From positions 582,501 to 646,500 of the forward strand of contig CANMTU010000001.1 of the NCBI GenBank assembly GCA_947501005.1: DNA of 64,000 nucleotides. Direction: 5' to 3'. Source of the DNA: an uncultured Erythrobacter sp. Lineage in GTDB: Bacteria; Pseudomonadota; Alphaproteobacteria; Sphingomonadales; Sphingomonadaceae. Position 1 is the first letter of the stretch; every line of letters starts with the position of its first letter. The position numbers and the translations under genes were made by a program. The notes under the pieces are model-generated. The model ran no database searches. It had not been told where the DNA came from and saw nothing but the letters and a program-made list of their open reading frames with translations. Of the stretch, positions 26,526 through 34,662 are shown piece by piece.

Positions 26526-27116
26526 TCAGGTTCGCGGAACCAGCCAGGGCTTCTGCCCCGCCACCCGCGTCTCGAAATCCGAAATCGCGGTATCGCGCGC
26601 CAATGTCAAACCAACTTCGTCGAGACCCTCGATAAGACAGCGCTTGCGGAACGCGTCGATCTCGAAGGTAAAGCGATCCTGGAACGGCGTCGTCACCGTC
26701 TGCGCCTCGAGATCGATGGCGATCGGATCGGTTTGCGCGACGGCGAGCAGCCGGTCCACCTGGTCCTGCGGCAATGCGACGGCGAGGATGCCGTTCTTGA
26801 ACGCATTGCCCGAAAAGATGTCGGAGAAACTGGGCGCGATCACCGCGCGCAGCCCCATGTCGAGCATCGCCCAGGCGGCGTGTTCGCGGCTCGACCCGCA
26901 GCCGAAATTGTCCCCGGCGATCAGGATCGGCGCAGCGGCGAAATCCTCGACGTCGAACGGGTTGCCCGGCACGGCGCGGATCGTCTCGAACGCGCCCTTG
27001 CCGAGGCCCTCACGCGTGATCGTCTTCAGCCAGTGCGCCGGGATGATGACGTCGGTATCGATGTTCTTGAGGCCGAGCGGAATGGCGCGGCCCTCGATCG
27101 TCGATACCTTGTCCAT
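26526..27116 (-). CDS. leuD: 3-isopropylmalate dehydratase, small subunit
   Basis: This 196-residue subunit partners LeuC in isomerising 2- to 3-isopropylmalate in leucine synthesis. It shows [19 protein letters not shown] and the substrate-recognition motif [19 protein letters not shown]. Its start codon overlaps the stop of a 58-residue gene by one base (TGATG), and leuC lies beyond that gene, giving the order leuC, small gene, leuD. Confidence 0.95.
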   Translation of the reverse strand: MDKVSTIEGRAIPLGLKNIDTDVIIPAHWLKTITREGLGKGAFETIRAVPGNPFDVEDFAAAPILIAGDNFGCGSSREHAAWAMLDMGLRAVIAPSFSDIFSGNAFKNGILAVALPQDQVDRLLAVAQTDPIAIDLEAQTVTTPFQDRFTFEIDAFRKRCLIEGLDEVGLTLARDTAISDFETRVAGQKPWLVPRT

Positions 27117-27292
27117 CAGTCGGTCTCCGGCTTTTCAGTCGTATCGTAATGCGGGGCCGTCGAGGTGTGCGGCGGGCGGGCGTCGGCGGCGTTCCGGTTG
27201 CGGCGTTTGTTGGCATAGAGCAACGCGGCCGCGACCGCCGCCGAACCGACCGCGCCGGCGATCGTGGCGGCGGACCTGTTCCTGTCTTTCAT
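27116..27292 (-). CDS. small single-pass membrane protein between leuC and leuD
   Basis: This 58-residue protein has a basic N-terminus (MKDRNRS), one membrane helix ([20 protein letters not shown]), the basic stop-transfer KRRNRN, and a polar tail. A stop/start overlap with leuD (TGATG) and a 43-bp gap after leuC place it inside the leu operon. I do not recognise a family with a known function. Intervening small genes of this kind may be named after isomerase by position only. Confidence 0.7.
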   Translation of the reverse strand: MKDRNRSAATIAGAVGSAAVAAALLYANKRRNRNAADARPPHTSTAPHYDTTEKPETD

Positions 27293-27335
27293 CGTGTCAT
27301 CCTTCCCAAAATGGCATGTGACGAATCAAGCCCTG

Positions 27336-28769
27336 TCACCCGGCGATGTTCCGAACATCGGTCAGGTGACCGGCCACCGCCGCGGCCGCGGCCATTGCCG
27401 GGCTGACGAGATGGGTGCGCGCGCCGGGCCCCTGCCGGCCCACGAAATTGCGGTTGCTGGTGGAGGCGCAGCGTTCGCCCGGCGGCACCTTGTCGGGGTT
27501 CATGGCGAGGCAGGCGGAACAGCCCGGCTCGCGCCATTCGAAGCCGGCCTGAGTGAAGATCCGGTCCAGCCCCTCGGCCTCGGCCTGCCGCTTGACGAGG
27601 CCGGAACCCGGCACGACGATCGCCCAGCGCACGCCGTCGGCCTTGCGGCGGCCTTTCAGCACGGCTGCGGCGGCGCGCAGATCCTCGATCCGGCTGTTGG
27701 TGCAGCTGCCGATGAAGACGTTTTCGATGGCGATACCGTCCAGCGGGCTGCCCGGTTCGAGACCCATATAAGCGAGGCTCTTGCGCACCGCATCGCGCTT
27801 GGACGGATCGGCGAAACTGTCGGGCGAGGGGACATGGCCGGAGATGGGTGCGACATCCTCGGGACTGGTGCCCCAGCTGACGGTGGGCGCGATCGCGGCG
27901 CCGTCGATCGTCACCGATCTGTCGAACGCGGCGCCCTCGTCGGTGCGAAGCCCGCGCCAGTATGCGACCGCGGCGTCCCACTCGGCGCCCTGCGGGCTCA
28001 TCGGGCGGCCTTCGAGATAGTCGAACACGATATCGTCGGGCGCGATCAGGCCGGCCCGTGCGCCGCCCTCTATGCTCATGTTGCACACGGTCAGCCGGCC
28101 CTCGACGCTCATGCGCTCGAACACCGCGCCGCGATATTCGATCACGTGACCGGTGCCGCCGCCCGTGCCGATCACGCCGATGATGTGGAGGATCAGGTCC
28201 TTCGGGGTGACGCCGGAGCCGAGTTCGCCCTCGACCCGAATTTCCATCGTTTTTGCCGGCCGCAATTGCAGCGTCTGCGTCGCCAGCACATGCTCGACCT
28301 CGCTGGTGCCGATCCCGAAGGCGAGGGCGCCGATCCCGCCATGCGCCGCGGTATGGCTGTCGCCGCACACTATGGTGGTGCCGGGTAGGGAGAAGCCCTG
28401 TTCCGGGCCGACTACGTGGACGATGCCCTGCTCGGGCGCGACCGCGTCGATATAGCGGATACCGGCGGCAGGCGCGTTCGCTTCCAGCGCGTCGAGCTGC
28501 GCGGCGCTCTGTTCGTCCGCGATCGGCAGGCGGCTACCATCGGGGGCGATGCGGGCGGTGGTCGGCAGGTTGTGATCGGGAACCGCCAGCGTGAGATCCG
28601 GCCGGCGGACGCCCCGCCCGGCGATCCGCAGCGCCTCGAACGCCTGCGGGCTGGTCACTTCGTGGACGAGGTGCCGGTCGATATAAAGCAGGCAGGTGCC
28701 ATCCTCCCGCCGCTCCACCACATGGGCATCCCAGATCTTTTCGTAGAGTGTGCGCGGTTTGCTGGCCAT
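27336..28769 (-). CDS. leuC: 3-isopropylmalate dehydratase, large subunit
   Basis: This 477-residue aconitase-family protein carries the [4Fe-4S] cluster for isopropylmalate isomerisation. It shows [51 protein letters not shown], and the cluster cysteines in [13 protein letters not shown] and [12 protein letters not shown] chose the ATG at 28769, where the family sequence ([12 protein letters not shown]) begins; a TTG six codons upstream is also open. It diverges from a thioesterase gene across an 88-bp spacer. Confidence 0.95.
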   Translation of the reverse strand: MASKPRTLYEKIWDAHVVERREDGTCLLYIDRHLVHEVTSPQAFEALRIAGRGVRRPDLTLAVPDHNLPTTARIAPDGSRLPIADEQSAAQLDALEANAPAAGIRYIDAVAPEQGIVHVVGPEQGFSLPGTTIVCGDSHTAAHGGIGALAFGIGTSEVEHVLATQTLQLRPAKTMEIRVEGELGSGVTPKDLILHIIGVIGTGGGTGHVIEYRGAVFERMSVEGRLTVCNMSIEGGARAGLIAPDDIVFDYLEGRPMSPQGAEWDAAVAYWRGLRTDEGAAFDRSVTIDGAAIAPTVSWGTSPEDVAPISGHVPSPDSFADPSKRDAVRKSLAYMGLEPGSPLDGIAIENVFIGSCTNSRIEDLRAAAAVLKGRRKADGVRWAIVVPGSGLVKRQAEAEGLDRIFTQAGFEWREPGCSACLAMNPDKVPPGERCASTSNRNFVGRQGPGARTHLVSPAMAAAAAVAGHLTDVRNIAG

Positions 28770-28857
28770 CGCCCGGATGTGCGACAACGGGGGATGGGAT
28801 GCAAAAAGGCAAAAGCAGAGTCTTGGAAACTTAACCTATCGGGTCTAACTTACACAT

Positions 28858-29253
28858 ATGTCAGCAAAACCCTTTGCCTTTCCGATCAAAGTCGTGCCTG
28901 GCGATATCGATTTCATGGGCCACGTAAACAATGCCCGCTATCTGAACTGGGTTCAGGACGCGGTGCTGGCCCACTGGAACAAGATCGCCCCGGCGGAAGA
29001 GGTGGCGAGCAAGGCATGGGTCGCGCTCAAGCACGAGATCACCTATCGCAAGCCCGCCTTCCTGCATGACGATGTTATTGCGCGCACCGTTCTGGAAAAG
29101 GTGCAGGGCGCGCGGGCGTTCTATTCCACCATCATCCAGCGCGGCGAGGATGTGCTGGCCGAGGTGACGAGCGCGTGGTGCTGCATCGATTCCGAGACCC
29201 TGCGCCCGGCCCGCCTGCGCGAGGAAGTGACGCGGTTCTTCTTCCCCGAGTAG
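28858..29253 (+). CDS. acyl-CoA thioesterase, hotdog fold
   Basis: This 131-residue protein is a 4-hydroxybenzoyl-CoA/YbgC-type hotdog thioesterase. The catalytic-site motif is DIDFMGHVNNARYLNW, with Asp near residue 18, and the later sequence is ITYRKPAFLHDDV. Such enzymes hydrolyse acyl-CoA thioesters. It is followed after 34 bp by crtW and crtZ on the same strand, but a functional link with carotenoids is not evident. Confidence 0.88.
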   Translation: MSAKPFAFPIKVVPGDIDFMGHVNNARYLNWVQDAVLAHWNKIAPAEEVASKAWVALKHEITYRKPAFLHDDVIARTVLEKVQGARAFYSTIIQRGEDVLAEVTSAWCCIDSETLRPARLREEVTRFFFPE

Positions 29254-29287
29254 CGCCGCTGCGGCGGGGGACTGTTCGCGGGGCGCG

Positions 29288-30079
29288 ATGCGCGGTATGA
29301 TCCCGGCCATGCCCCTGTCCACCACTCCGACCGGCCGCGCCGATGGTTCGCTGCGGCAATCCGTGATCGGCCTCGCGCTGGGGGGTGCGGTGTTCGCCGG
29401 CTGGATCGCGCTTCACCTCTATGCGATGTTCGGGTTCGATCTCGAATGGCGGTCCGTGCCGCTCGCCCTGGCGATGGCGGCGGTGCAATGCTGGCTGTCG
29501 GTCGGGGTGTTCATCGTCAGCCACGATGCGATGCACGGATCGCTGGCCCCGCGGGCGGGCCGGTTGAACGGGGCCATCGGCGGCGCGCTGCTGTTCCTTT
29601 ACGCAGGGTTCGGCTGGCGGCGGATGCGACAGGCGCATTTCGCGCATCACAAGGCCCCCGGGACGCACGAGGATCCAGACTTCAGCACCGATCATCCCAG
29701 CCGCTTCTGGCCGTGGTACGCGACCTTCCTCAAACGCTATTTCGGTTGGCGGTCCGGCCTGTTCGTCTGCACCGTGGTGGCGGCGTACTGGCTGGTGTTG
29801 CAGGTGCCGCCCGAGAATATCATGCTCCTCTATGGCCTGCCGGCCATCGCCTCCTCGTTGCAGCTGTTCTATTTCGGCACCTATCGCCCGCACCGGCACG
29901 ACCAAGATGCCTTCGCCGACCGTCACAATGCGCGCAGCGAGGATTTCGGCAGCCTTGTATCCCTCGCCACCTGTTTCCATTTCGGTTATCACCACGAACA
30001 TCACCGCGCGCCGCATGTCCCGTGGTGGAACCTGCCGGCCACACGGCGCGAGATGTCACGCACGAGCATTGATCGATGA
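29288..30079 (+). CDS. crtW: beta-carotene ketolase
   Basis: This 263-residue membrane diiron oxygenase resembles CrtW, which adds 4-keto groups to beta-ionone rings. The histidine motifs are HDAMHG, HFAHHKAPGTHEDPDF, and YHHEHHRAPHVPWWNLP, with FYFGTYRPHRHD between. Four or so hydrophobic segments are present. In-frame ATGs at 29288, 29297 and 29309 make the start uncertain. The last four bases overlap crtZ (ATGA). With CrtZ it would convert beta-carotene to astaxanthin or related ketocarotenoids. Confidence 0.92.
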   Translation: MRGMIPAMPLSTTPTGRADGSLRQSVIGLALGGAVFAGWIALHLYAMFGFDLEWRSVPLALAMAAVQCWLSVGVFIVSHDAMHGSLAPRAGRLNGAIGGALLFLYAGFGWRRMRQAHFAHHKAPGTHEDPDFSTDHPSRFWPWYATFLKRYFGWRSGLFVCTVVAAYWLVLQVPPENIMLLYGLPAIASSLQLFYFGTYRPHRHDQDAFADRHNARSEDFGSLVSLATCFHFGYHHEHHRAPHVPWWNLPATRREMSRTSIDR

Positions 30080-30576
30080 GCCTGCCCGCAATCCTCCTGA
30101 CCGTAGTCCTGTCGATCCTCGGCATGGAACTGTTCGCATGGTGGGCGCACAAATACGTTATGCATGGCTGGGGGTGGGGCTGGCACCGCGACCATCACGA
30201 ACCGCACGACCATGCGCTCGAGAAGAACGATCTCTACGCGGTGACTTTCGGGACAATCGTGTTCGCGATGTTCACGATCAGCTATTACTGGTCGGACGTG
30301 CTTTGGTGGACCGCTTTCGGCATCACCTGCTACGGGCTGATCTACACCTTTATCCATGATGGGCTGGTGCATCAGCGGTTCTTCCGCTGGGTGCCGAAGA
30401 AGGGCTATGCCAAGCGGCTGGTGCAGGCGCACAAGCTGCATCACGCCACCGTGGGCAAGGAAGGCGGGGTCAGCTTCGGCTTCGTGTTCGCACGCAGCCC
30501 GGCGGCGCTGAAAGCCGAATTGAAGCGGCAGCGCGAGGCGGGCGAGGCGGTGGTGCGGGAAAGCGCCGGGGCTTGA
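30076..30576 (+). CDS. crtZ: beta-carotene 3-hydroxylase
   Basis: This 166-residue membrane diiron hydroxylase is of the CrtZ type. The histidine boxes are HKYVMHG, HRDHHEPHDH, HDGLVHQRF and HKLHHAT. It hydroxylates C3 of beta-ionone rings. It is translationally coupled to crtW by an ATGA overlap, so the two activities are produced together. No crtB, crtI, crtY or crtE lies in the window. Confidence 0.94.
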   Translation: MSLPAILLTVVLSILGMELFAWWAHKYVMHGWGWGWHRDHHEPHDHALEKNDLYAVTFGTIVFAMFTISYYWSDVLWWTAFGITCYGLIYTFIHDGLVHQRFFRWVPKKGYAKRLVQAHKLHHATVGKEGGVSFGFVFARSPAALKAELKRQREAGEAVVRESAGA

Positions 30577-30628
30577 TCGGCTCGTTGCCCGGTCTGAGCG
30601 GGCGCTGAGACGGCAGTTTCTTCTATCC

Positions 30629-30994
30629 ATCCGGCATGATCACCACGACCCCTTTCTCACCGAACTGATGGATGGCGGCGGCAGCCTTACCGGAACGATC
30701 ATCGAACCCAATTCCCCTACCGCAAGGGGCCTACCGCACGGGCGAGACGCTGACGGCGGTGCTGGTGGGGAGACGCGCCGGACGCTCAGTCGCTTTTACG
30801 AAGTCGTACCGTGGGGAACGCTTCGGTCACGAGAACCCGGTCGACTTTGTCGGCCTCGTTTCGCAGGACGGTTTGCGGATCGCGGCGTGTTGACCCTGCT
30901 CGATCTCGACGGCACGTTCGAAACGCACTGCGATGCGGCCAGGGTGGACGAGGCGCGGTGGTCCCGCGAGGAAGACGTCCCCCAACCCTCCTAA
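30629..30994 (+). pseudogene. frameshifted gene for a small hypothetical protein
   Basis: Protein-like sequence runs across frames. One frame gives PFLTELMDGGGSLTGTIIEPN. It then passes to another frame near 30715-30740 (GETLTAVLVGRRAGRSVAFT, then KSYRGERFGHENPVDFVGLV). It returns to the first frame near 30885-30892 (GVLTLLDLDGTFETHC). Joined, these resemble a small sphingomonad-type protein of about 115 residues with alternating beta strands. The second shift looks like one missing base near ATCGCGGCG. It could be a dead gene or a sequence error. No function known. Confidence 0.55.
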
Positions 30995-31558
30995 CTAGGT
31001 GCGGGCCCGGCGGCTGGGTGACGGGCGGGCCGATAGGAGTGCGCTTGCCGCGATGATCGCGATGGCCGTGTACTGGACCACCGTTCCGAAGCCGAAGCCG
31101 GTCGATCCCCGCCGCAAGATCTGGTCGACATGATGCATGGAAGCGGCACGCAACACGTCGAACCCGGCCAGCAGGACGAAACCGACCAGGGCCAGCAGCA
31201 CCCACCGCCGGCTCGCCCTCAGCAGCCAGGCAACGACCAGCAGGCCGAGCCCGACCGCGCTTCCCAGACCGAAGACGAACCACAGCTGCACGGTCCTGCG
31301 CTCGCGATACCAGCCACCGTCGCGCGCGATGCGCCGCCCGGCCTCGGTCAACAGCGTCTGCAGATCGAGCAGCTCGTTCAAGGCGAAGAAAAGCAGCAGG
31401 CCGGTCGCCGCGATCCAGAACCACCGCTCGCGCGCGAAGCCGGTGCCGCCCGCCGCCGATGCGGCCCGCCGGCATGCGAAGGCGGCAAGGGCGAATGCGA
31501 ACACGCCCGCCCAATCGGCGATCTTCGCGGACGCAAGCTGTGCGAGAATGTAGTCCAC
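30995..31558 (-). CDS. hypothetical membrane protein
   Basis: This 187-residue protein has about five hydrophobic helices (WAGVFAFALAAFAC, FWIAATGLLLFFALNELL, LWFVFGLGSAVGLGLLVVAWLL, WVLLALVGFVLLAGFDVL, VVQYTAIAIIAASALL) and a basic C-terminus. I do not recognise the family. It is separated by 10 bp from the DUF454 gene upstream and runs in the same direction, so it is likely the last gene of a sufE-DUF454 unit. Confidence 0.7.
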   Translation of the reverse strand: MDYILAQLASAKIADWAGVFAFALAAFACRRAASAAGGTGFARERWFWIAATGLLLFFALNELLDLQTLLTEAGRRIARDGGWYRERRTVQLWFVFGLGSAVGLGLLVVAWLLRASRRWVLLALVGFVLLAGFDVLRAASMHHVDQILRRGSTGFGFGTVVQYTAIAIIAASALLSARPSPSRRART

Positions 31559-31568
31559 AGAGCCCCGC

Positions 31569-31919
31569 CTACTCGTTGCGCGTGGCGATCCAGCCGCCCG
31601 CGACGACGAGGATGGCGAGTGAGATGTAGTAGTAAGGCGCGCCCAGCGTGTACCATGTGAACACCGCGCCGGCGGCCATGGCGAGGATCGCCAGCGTCTT
31701 CGACTTGCGGCTGATCGCGCGCCGCTCGCGCCAGTCGCGCACCTGCGGCCCCCACGTCGGATGATCGAGGATGCGCTGCTCCCATTCGGGGTTGCTGCGG
31801 GCGAAGAAATACACCGCCAGCAGCAGGAACGGCACCGTCGGCATGATCGGCAGGACCGCGCCGATGAGGGCCAATGCCACGCTGAGCAGGCCGAGGACGC
31901 GGTGGAGCGCCCGGGTCAT
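31569..31919 (-). CDS. DUF454 (YbaN family) inner-membrane protein
   Basis: This 116-residue protein matches YbaN/DUF454: LGLLSVALALIGAVLPIMPTVPFLLLAVYFFARSNPEWEQRIL, followed by HPTWGPQVRDWRERRAISRKSK and two C-terminal helices. Function is unknown. It lies one base after the sufE stop on the same strand. Confidence 0.87.
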   Translation of the reverse strand: MTRALHRVLGLLSVALALIGAVLPIMPTVPFLLLAVYFFARSNPEWEQRILDHPTWGPQVRDWRERRAISRKSKTLAILAMAAGAVFTWYTLGAPYYYISLAILVVAGGWIATRNE

Positions 31920-31920
31920 G

Positions 31921-32328
31921 TCATGCGCCGGCGATCCGCGCCGCGTGTTGCTGCACCAGCGCGATCATGTTGGGCACGCCCTGTGTCCGGTTGCTGGAGA
32001 GCTGGTTTTCGAGATCGAACGGGGCGAGCCTTTCCTTCACGTCCATCGCGGCGACCATGCCGGCGGGCTGGTCCTGCACCGCCGCGATCACCAGCGCGAC
32101 GATGCCCTTGGTGATCGCGGCATTGCTGTCGGCCACGAAATGCAGCTTGTCGGCCTCGCCCGTCGGATAGACCCACACCTGGGCCGAGCAGCCACGCACC
32201 AACGTCGCATCCGTTTTGAGCGCGGCGGGCATTGGGTCGAGCTCGCGGCCCAGTTCGATCAGCAGGCGATAGCGTTCGTCGCCTTCGAGGAAAGTGTATT
32301 CCTCGGCTATGTCGTCGAGAGATCTCAA
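31921..32328 (-). CDS. sufE: SufE-type cysteine desulfurase activator
   Basis: This 135-residue protein belongs to the SufE family, which accepts sulfur from a cysteine desulfurase for Fe-S cluster assembly. The active-site cysteine is C47 in LVRGCSAQVW. Other family blocks are LIELGRELDPMP and ALVIAAVQDQP. No other suf genes are in the window. Confidence 0.92.
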   Translation of the reverse strand: MRSLDDIAEEYTFLEGDERYRLLIELGRELDPMPAALKTDATLVRGCSAQVWVYPTGEADKLHFVADSNAAITKGIVALVIAAVQDQPAGMVAAMDVKERLAPFDLENQLSSNRTQGVPNMIALVQQHAARIAGA

Positions 32329-32405
32329 GAAATTCTCCGTTCACCCGTGGCGTGTCGCAGGGCTGTCCTTCATTCTTGCGGTATGCGCTAGAAGGAATGG
32401 GGCTG

Positions 32406-32430
32406 CTTCGACAAGCTCAGGACGAACGGG
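32406..32430. repeat. dispersed short repeat (RPEPVEG type), intergenic copy
   Basis: CTTCGACAAGCTCAGGACGAACGGG is the reverse complement, with changes, of the truB insert at 45021-45048. This resembles the family of short repeats common in sphingomonad intergenic DNA. It lies between sufE and the last psp-linked gene. Confidence 0.55.
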
Positions 32431-32442
32431 GCGGGGAATGGT

Positions 32443-32676
32443 TCACAATTCCACCCCGCTGGCGATCGCTTCCAGCTTGCGAATGCGTTCCTTCAGGTCG
32501 GCGAGTTCGATGCGGGCGGCGCCCAGCGGGCTGCCTTCGCGCTCTGCCAGCGAGCCGGTTTCGATCCGCCCGCGCTGCAATTCAAGCCAGCCGTGCCAGA
32601 CCTGCAACAGCGTGGCGGCGACGATCGCGAGGCCGACCAGCGCGGCGGCGGCGATGACGAGTGTCGGTTCGAACAT
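32443..32676 (-). CDS. PspB-like small membrane/coiled-coil protein (fifth extra copy)
   Basis: This 77-residue protein has an N-terminal membrane helix (TLVIAAAALVGLAIVAATLLQVW) and a C-terminal coil, ARIELADLKERIRKLEAIASG, aligned with the shared signature LxxRxxxLExI of its neighbours. It lacks the terminal 'dL...EIExLR' part. AAGGAG and GAGG lie before the ATG at 32676. It is the most distal and most divergent member of the psp-linked set. Confidence 0.7.
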   Translation of the reverse strand: MFEPTLVIAAAALVGLAIVAATLLQVWHGWLELQRGRIETGSLAEREGSPLGAARIELADLKERIRKLEAIASGVEL

Positions 32677-32707
32677 ATCCTCATGTGCTCCTTGAACCAG
32701 GGGGTTC

Positions 32708-32980
32708 TCAATGGGCGCGCGGTTCGCGCAGGTCTTCGATTTCGGCGGCAAGATCGGCGCCGCGGGCGGTGGCGATGCGTTCCAGCACGCGCACCCGGTC
32801 TTCCAGCTGCTCCGCCTTCGAGGCGTAGTGGCTGGCCTGCTCGGCGGCCTTGTCGGATATCAGCTTCATCTGCCGTTCGCGGTGATGCAGTATCTGCCGG
32901 AGCATTTCGTTGCCGACGCCCAGCACGATGCCGACCATCACGACGATGAAGATGAACAGTGGCAAGTGTCCCCAATACAT
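32708..32980 (-). CDS. PspB-like small membrane/coiled-coil protein (fourth extra copy)
   Basis: This 90-residue protein has a membrane helix (LPLFIFIVVMVGIVLGVG), the basic HHRERQMKLIS, and a C-terminal coil carrying LEDRVRVLERIATARGADLAAEIEDLR. The same coil occurs in the adjacent genes. Its first base is the last base of the gene upstream, so it is translationally coupled. The architecture matches PspB: short periplasmic end, one helix, cytoplasmic coil. Confidence 0.75.
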   Translation of the reverse strand: MYWGHLPLFIFIVVMVGIVLGVGNEMLRQILHHRERQMKLISDKAAEQASHYASKAEQLEDRVRVLERIATARGADLAAEIEDLREPRAH

Positions 32981-33279
32981 CAGCGTTGCTCCTCGTTCCG
33001 GTCTTCGGCTTCATCGCGCAGCGCCTCGATCTCGGCGGCAATGCGCTGGGTCTCGCGGGCGCCTGGCCCGTTGCCGTCAGTCGCGATGCGTTCGAGCACC
33101 CGAATGCGTTCGCGCAGTTCCTCAATCTCGCGCTGGGCTTCGGCGTCGTGCAGGTCACGTGCCGTTCCCTCGTCCTGCCATTCGCGGGGGTCCTGCCGGC
33201 CCCCGGCGCGGTTGCGGCTCATCTGGACGATGCCCCACACCACGATGGCGACGATCGCGACCAAGGCCCAACCGGTCAT
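32980..33279 (-). CDS. PspB-like small membrane/coiled-coil protein (third extra copy)
   Basis: This 99-residue protein starts directly with a membrane helix (GWALVAIVAIVVWGIVQM), then a charged linker and the coil IEELRERIRVLERIATDGNGP, ending in RIAAEIEALRDEAEDRNEEQ. The start overlaps the previous gene by four bases (ATGA). No recognised domain other than similarity to PspB and to its neighbours. Confidence 0.75.
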   Translation of the reverse strand: MTGWALVAIVAIVVWGIVQMSRNRAGGRQDPREWQDEGTARDLHDAEAQREIEELRERIRVLERIATDGNGPGARETQRIAAEIEALRDEAEDRNEEQR

Positions 33280-33665
33280 GCTTCTTCCTTCTCGGTGTCG
33301 CGCAGCCGCTCGAACTCGCTCGTCAGATGGTAGCCGCTATCGGTCACGATCCGCTCGACCGTGATGAGGCGGTCCTTCATTCGCGACATGTCGGCGCGAA
33401 GCTGGGCATTCTCATCGGCAAGGCGTTGGAGTTGCTGGCTATTTTCCTTGGGGAGGGGATGCGCCGCGTTGCCCCAGGCATCGCTTAACGGGTAGCCGTT
33501 CTTGATCCGTAACCAGGTGGTTGCGATCCAACCGATGGTGAGGACCAGAACTACGGCGACGACAAGCGGCGCAAGCTGGTCAAGATACATGAACCAGTCG
33601 GGGCCACTGTCCATGATGGTCACCATCTCATGGCCCATCGGCTCGTCGAAATCGGGCGGCATCAT
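33276..33665 (-). CDS. PspB-like small membrane/coiled-coil protein (second extra copy)
   Basis: At 129 residues this is the longest of the set. It has an N-terminal polar stretch (residues 1-30), a helix (APLVVAVVLVLTIGWIATTW), and a cytoplasmic coil with RMKDRLITVERIVTDSGYHL and TSEFERLRDTEKEEA. Methionines at 1, 2, 10 and 14 leave the start open; the four-base overlap with the preceding gene supports the first. It belongs to the same coupled chain. Confidence 0.72.
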   Translation of the reverse strand: MMPPDFDEPMGHEMVTIMDSGPDWFMYLDQLAPLVVAVVLVLTIGWIATTWLRIKNGYPLSDAWGNAAHPLPKENSQQLQRLADENAQLRADMSRMKDRLITVERIVTDSGYHLTSEFERLRDTEKEEA

Positions 33666-33967
33666 CGGGCGGTTTCCTTCCGCGGGAATTGGAGGGGCAT
33701 GGCTGCGTCCGTATCCTCGTCCACCCGCCGTTGATCGCGCAACGCCTCGATCTGGGTGGCGACGTCGTAGCCCTTGTCGGTCACGATCCGCTCCAGCACG
33801 CGGAGCCGATCCTCGAGTTCGGTAATGCGGGTTGCGTATTGCGCCGCCTTTTCCGCGCTGTGATCGGCGGTGATCCTCAGTCGCTTTTCTTCAAGCTTCC
33901 GATTGCTCACCACCCAGATGATGAAACAGACCATGATGAAAGGCGCGAGGCCGATGATCCAATCCAT
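33662..33967 (-). CDS. PspB-like small membrane/coiled-coil protein (first extra copy)
   Basis: This 101-residue protein has an N-terminal helix (IIGLAPFIMVCFIIWVVS), the basic NRKLEEKRLR, and a coil with ITELEDRLRVLERIVTDKGYDVATQIEALRDQ. Among the extra copies it is the clearest match to PspB layout. It starts 21 bp after pspC, with AGGGGAG before the ATG. Confidence 0.77.
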   Translation of the reverse strand: MDWIIGLAPFIMVCFIIWVVSNRKLEEKRLRITADHSAEKAAQYATRITELEDRLRVLERIVTDKGYDVATQIEALRDQRRVDEDTDAAMPLQFPRKETAR

Positions 33968-33988
33968 GACGACTCTCCCCTGTGTTGC

Positions 33989-34366
33989 TCAGCGCAGCCG
34001 TTCGATCTCGGCGGTGAGGCGCGGATTGCTGCTGACGTAGAAGGTCTCGACTTCGGCCAGGCGGCGGTCGATGTCCTTCATCTTGCTGCGGATCTCGCGC
34101 GCGGTGCGTTTCGGGTTCTGGCGCACGCCCTGCCAGTATTTCTGCTCGGCCGGCTCGCTGTAGAGATGCGCCGGCTTCTTGTTGAGGAGCAGGCCGGTGA
34201 GGAAGTAGAACGGGATGATCGCGCCGCCGGTCATGAAAATGGTCATCACGAAAGCGAGCCTGATCCACAGGGCGTCAACCCCCGTATAGTCCGCGATGCC
34301 CGAGCATACGCCCATCAGCTTCGCATTGGTCTTGTCGCGATAAAGAGTGGTGCGGGGGCTGTTCAT
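33989..34366 (-). CDS. pspC: phage shock protein C with extra coiled-coil tail
   Basis: This 125-residue protein has the PspC domain: LYRDKTNAKLMGVCSGIADYTGVDALWIRLAFV, then the helix FMTGGAIIPFYFLTGLLL. The C-terminus continues as a coil, IDRRLAEVETFYVSSNPRLTAEIERLR, matching the tail signature of the five small proteins that follow. PspC with PspB senses envelope stress and recruits PspA. The start overlaps pspB by four bases. Confidence 0.9.
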   Translation of the reverse strand: MNSPRTTLYRDKTNAKLMGVCSGIADYTGVDALWIRLAFVMTIFMTGGAIIPFYFLTGLLLNKKPAHLYSEPAEQKYWQGVRQNPKRTAREIRSKMKDIDRRLAEVETFYVSSNPRLTAEIERLR

Positions 34367-34659
34367 CGGGCGGTTCCTTTCTTTTCCGCGAGAAGCTGTT
34401 CCAGCTCGCGAAGCTGCTGATTGTCCTTCTCGCTGTCATGCACGAGGCGGGCGGGGCGAAAGTCGGGATTGTCGGAGGCGACCAGCCGTTCGACCGTGTC
34501 CATCCGTTCGTCGAGGCGCTTGGCAAGGTTGTAGAGTTCTTCCAGCAGGACTTCGTCGTCCTGCGTGATGGTGGCCGAGGTCTTCCACTTCGTGATGTAG
34601 TGGAAGATGATCCAGGGAAGCCCGATGAAGATGGCGGCTACGGCAAAAATCTCTTCCAT
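34363..34659 (-). CDS. pspB: phage shock protein B
   Basis: This 98-residue protein has the PspB form: a helix (IFAVAAIFIGLPWIIFHYITKW), then a cytoplasmic coil with LYNLAKRLDERMDTVERLVASDNPDF. It is 20-25 residues longer than E. coli PspB, with an extra C-terminal charged coil (QQLRELEQLLAEKKG). The gene is 3 bp after pspA and overlaps pspC. PspB and PspC together relay membrane stress to PspA and PspF. Confidence 0.88.
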   Translation of the reverse strand: MEEIFAVAAIFIGLPWIIFHYITKWKTSATITQDDEVLLEELYNLAKRLDERMDTVERLVASDNPDFRPARLVHDSEKDNQQLRELEQLLAEKKGTAR

Positions 34660-34662
34660 CGA

